Source: Diplonema papillatum
Taxonomy: Eukaryota; Euglenozoa; Diplonemea; Diplonemida; Diplonemidae
Direction of reading: 5' to 3'
DNA length: 64,000 nt
NCBI GenBank assembly: GCA_030068145.1
Contig: JAPJBO010000830.1
Location: 1-64,000 of the forward strand
Under the pieces are notes generated by a model. It worked only from the letters and a program-made list of their open reading frames with translations, did not search any database and was not told the origin of the DNA. Position 1 is the first letter of the stretch. Each line of letters starts with the position of its first letter. A program made the translations under genes and the position numbers. Below, piece after piece: positions 60,771-64,000 of the stretch.

Positions 60771-61719
60771 CAAGCCCTTTGAACTGCTTTTTTCCTCTGA
60801 TGGACAGCCCAGTTCTTTCTCTTGATTTTCTTCCTTTGCAAATGCTAAAATGTGCGGAAATAAGACTGAGGCAGACCAGGAGCAGGGGACTTTAGCTCTT
60901 TGTCTGACCGAGCAAAAAAGCCGGTTTCAGCGAAACCCCCGGGTTTTCGGCTCTGTGTGCCGGTGGGTGTCTGAGTGCCGAACTGTCGCCCCACACACGC
61001 AAACTAGGGAACGGAGAGGAGTGGTGAGATATAGGCCTGTGGTGGAGGTGTGCACGTCATCAAACTACGGAGGTGGTAAGTGAAAAAAAGCTTCGATGGC
61101 AGTAACAGTATTCAGGGGGGCACTGCGCCTGTGCGCCCCAAGGCTTCCTTGTAGTTTTTGAATGAGCAGAAACGATTTGCTCGTGTTCTTCCGTCGTTTT
61201 CGAGGTCCTCGACGGAACTGTTCTGAATTAGCAAACCAGCAACATTTCAAAAGTGCCCCTTGCGAGCTGCTTCCCTGCCTCCTGCCAGGGGACTTTAGAA
61301 CCCCGGTTTCCCGGTTTTCGAAACCGGGTTTTTCCGGTTTCGGTCAGGGGACTTTAAAACCCCGGTGTCCCGGTGTCAGGTGTCAAACATGGATTGACAA
61401 ACTCCTTTTCAGAAGTTGTTGGATTTGCCCATTTTTTTTTCACATCTTGAAGAAAAAAAAAGATCTTGAAATTTTGTGAAAAAACGTCATGGTAGTAGCT
61501 GCAGTTTCTGTGCTTTAATGGTTGCTCACACGGCCAATAAAGCTGGGTGAGGGCTCGCAAACGCGGTGAGAAGAAGCGGCGGACACCCGCCGACACGGCA
61601 CGACCCCCTTCTGCGGACAACGCCGTGAGCCGCTCCTGCAGCGCGACCCATCTGCTGTTACGTAGACACCGACTGTGTGCACAGTGCAGTGTGGGAGGAA
61701 GCCACCAGCCACCAGGGGC
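60771..61719. other. Non-coding spacer
   Basis: No coding frame with a motif. It has a CCCCGGTTTCCCGG/AAACCGGG palindromic stretch near 61290-61380 whose relative (GGGGACTTTAAAACCCCGGTGTCCCGG) also occurs at 37396-37420. Confidence 0.45.
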
Positions 61720-61721
61720 TA

Positions 61722-62409
61722 CAGGGGGGGGCTAAATACAATTGTGCACAATTGTATTCCAAAGCACGCACGCCAATCCCTGCCCCGGCAGAACTTGGCA
61801 GTTGTTGAATAGTATTGTCTTGGAATACAATTGTTTCTACAGAAGTCGCCTTGTCACGCGGCCAAGACGGAGACAGTCCGGCCCTCCGGGACTTCGGTCC
61901 CGGAGCCTGGCGGAGGGCGGAGTCCGGACAACATGTAGCCAAGTGCCACCTACAAACGCTCCGACGTGCGCCACCTACACTACTATCACTCTACTTCCCC
62001 ACTGATTTTGCGGAAGAATCTTCTACGACCGGCAGAGATAGTCGGCGACGCCACAGCACTGGGCGTCGCCTCGCCACCCGCCGAACGACTTACGACAAAC
62101 CACGTCCCTGCCGGGTCATCACGCTACTTAGTACGCTTGCGCAGTGGCTCGTAATAGCCCACAAAGTTTCACAACAGTCACTGACAACTTGACAAAAGTG
62201 ACCACCGGTCTCCAGTCTACCGGAGTCCAGACCTGTTGTGGAGGGTCCACGATTAGAAACCGTGTGCACAATTGTATTCCACGGCAACTGCACTGTGTTC
62301 CAACACAACTCTATTCAGCTGGACGGACTCTGAAACCGGCCAATGAAAAAGACAATTGTATTCAAAGGACACAATTGTATTCCAAGACAATTTTATTTAG
62401 CCCCCCCTG
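61722..62409. mobile_element. TA-flanked inverted-repeat element, 688 bp
   Basis: Second copy of the element at 59338-60074, about the same ends, flanked by TA (61720-61721 and 62410-62411). The interior differs by a small insertion (CCTCCGGGACTTCGGTCCCGG hairpin area near 61882-61900) and deletions. Another left end, CAGGGGGGGGCTAAAT, starts at 62426 without a matching right end in view. Confidence 0.88.
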
Positions 62410-62437
62410 TAGCCACTGGTGGCTACAGGGGGGGGCT

Positions 62438-62960
62438 AAATTAGCAGACCTTTTTCGACGAGTTTTTGTCAATTTCAGCTCCGATGAAGAGATCCGTGAA
62501 GAATGTACCCGAAGACCAAGAGGCATTCGCGTGGTTCGTGGGTCCTTACAAGGTGCAGAGCACCGGGCGTGGAAACCACCAGGTTACCGTTGGGAAGAAC
62601 GGGAATCGATCCCCTGGTTGGTAACATTTTCACGTAGCAGACCTTTTTCGACGATTTTTTGCTCGCTTTCAGCTCCGATGAAGAGATCCGTGAAAAATAG
62701 GCTCGGGGCCTGCGAGTAAGCGCGTGGTTCGTGGTACCTTGCGAGATGCAGAGCACCGGGCGCGGAAAACCTGGGGGTAGGTTTTCATTGGGAACGGCGG
62801 GAATCGATTCCCTGGTTGGTGAAATTTCTTCGCTGGTCCACGACACGGCACGTTTTCGACGAAATTTTGCTCGCTTTCAGCTCCGATGAAGAGATCCGTG
62901 AGAGATAGGCCCGGGGACCAATAGTGTGGGCCTGAACAAGATGCAGAGCACCAGGCTATC
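62438..62960 (+). repeat. ~195-200-bp tandem repeat, nearly three units
   Basis: Units start with GCAGACCTTTTTCGACGA near 62443 and 62637, with a diverged third start near 62843. All contain CAGCTCCGATGAAGAGATCC and GATGCAGAGCACC-like words. An inverted fragment is at 63258-63310. The same unit occurs at 9620-9910 and 45658. Confidence 0.88.
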
Positions 62961-64000
62961 TGTAGTCCATCCGTGATCACAAACCCAAGGAAAAGCGAAC
63001 CAAAACTCTGCACCATAGACCCAAGCCAAAAAGGTCGAAACTACCGGCGCAATTATGTTCCCTCGTCGGATGTAAAAGGTGAAAAACAGGTCCTGCGGGC
63101 ATTGACTCCGGAGAAAAACCGGAGAAAACCCCCACCTGCGGGAATTGACTCTGGTGAAAATTTCGAATTTTATTTCCGTTTCCACGATTTCCATTTCCAC
63201 GTGTGTCCACATCCCGAACACTTCCACGTTCAAGTTATTTCGTCCTTGAGTCCATTTCTCGCAGATCTTTTCATCGGAGCTGATCTCGAGCAAAAACTCG
63301 TCAAAAAAGGTCTGGAACTGTGGACCGGCTTCCAGGAGCCAGAATCAGGCCCACAGGCGTAACCAGACTCCGTGGGGGAGCTGGGCCCGGCCTGGGGGGG
63401 GGGGGGTCCAACTCAAAAAAACTTTGCTCAAAAAACCGAGATCGGTGCCGAAAATACGGTTTCAACACTTTTTTTTCGTTTTTTTGAGGTTTTTGAGGGG
63501 TGAAATCTGAATTTTCTTCCAGCCACTGGGAGCCACTGGTGGCTCAGCCACTGGTGGCTGGTGGCAGCCACCAGCCACCAGTGGCTGCCTGCCACACTGC
63601 ACAGTGCGTTGCTCAGGGTAGTCGAAGGCCTGACAATCACTCTACTGCAACAAACGCCCACCCTGTGAGAGTCAGATGAGCCTGTCTGTAAAGATTAGAT
63701 GCCTGTAGATTTCAGATGCCTGTAGCGAACAGATGCTTGTGAGGGACAAATGTCTGGGAGAACGATTGTCTGGCTGAGCGGGGCTTATAGCGAGCAGATT
63801 CCTGTCGACAGATCCTGTTTACAATGAACAGACGGAACGCTCGGATGGAATGATGCAAGTGCGTAAACACCACCGGATAAAAAGTACGTGTGTGCCGGTA
63901 AGGCAAGACTACAGGCGCGCAGTTAAAGTTCGGGAAACCGTAAAGTTTGGGCGAAGCAAAGTTCGGGCGATGCTAAGTTCTGGACCAGAATCTGGTAGAC
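62961..64000. other. Right edge, non-coding
   Basis: No coding frame stands out. It has a G run at 63398-63409, a GCCACTGGTGGCT palindromic stretch at 63525-63590, and at 63600-63653 a copy of the repeat block found at about 5328-5378 (GCGTTGCTCAGGGTAGTCG). IP3R exons beyond exon 10 are not seen here. Confidence 0.45.

Overview
This is a window from a repeat-rich eukaryotic nuclear genome. Genes are split by GT-AG introns, and most of the DNA is transposable elements (TEs) and their fragments. No bacterial operon structure, rRNA or convincing tRNA gene is visible. The large introns packed with retrotransposons, and exons that nearly always begin with GT after the acceptor AG, suggest a TE-bloated protist. 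An alveolate (chromerid or dinoflagellate-like) is my low-confidence guess; nothing here proves it.

Three host-type genes are supported. (1) 2430-3928 (+): a two-exon OGG1 8-oxoguanine DNA glycosylase, with a broken duplicate of its first exon just upstream. (2) 10179-11711 (+): a single-exon type II membrane protein with six 19-residue repeats and a DUF616/TOD1-like glycosyltransferase domain. (3) 24226 to at least 55144 (+): an inositol 1,4,5-trisphosphate receptor (IP3R) homologue. Ten exons can be placed from the N terminus through the MIR, RIH and RIH-associated regions. The channel domain is not in the window. A large exon (30488 to about 32.8 kb) carries two cyclic-nucleotide-binding-like folds at a point where animal IP3Rs have only a short linker. 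This is the most interesting candidate in the window.

The rest is a TE landscape. 6331-10092: three tail-to-head, 5'-truncated copies of one LINE (minus strand), the last two separated by a TA-flanked inverted-repeat element. 11740-14121: an uninterrupted LINE reverse transcriptase (RT) ORF. 15292-19576: a tyrosine-recombinase (YR) retroelement with gene order gag, YR, RT-RNase H, sitting inside a ~215-bp repeat that also occurs unoccupied at 29097-29308 and 38253-38465. 26.9-27.8, 38.5-39.0 and 44.3-45.3 kb: LINE fragments. 46.0-51.2 kb: a rearranged LINE encoding an OTU-type protease, an AP endonuclease and RNase H, with an internal 400-bp inversion. 57.4-60.4 kb: a second, decayed YR retroelement with the same order, interrupted by a TA-flanked element.

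Foreign elements crowd the IP3R introns (intron 8 is 9.9 kb, intron 4 about 6.7 kb), yet exon phases match across the eight junctions where both ends could be fixed or proposed, so the gene looks intact over this stretch. A pair of ~0.9-kb inverted elements (52765-53686 and 55245-56149) brackets exons 9 and 10, and the second abuts a third copy head to head, making a ~450-bp near-perfect palindrome.
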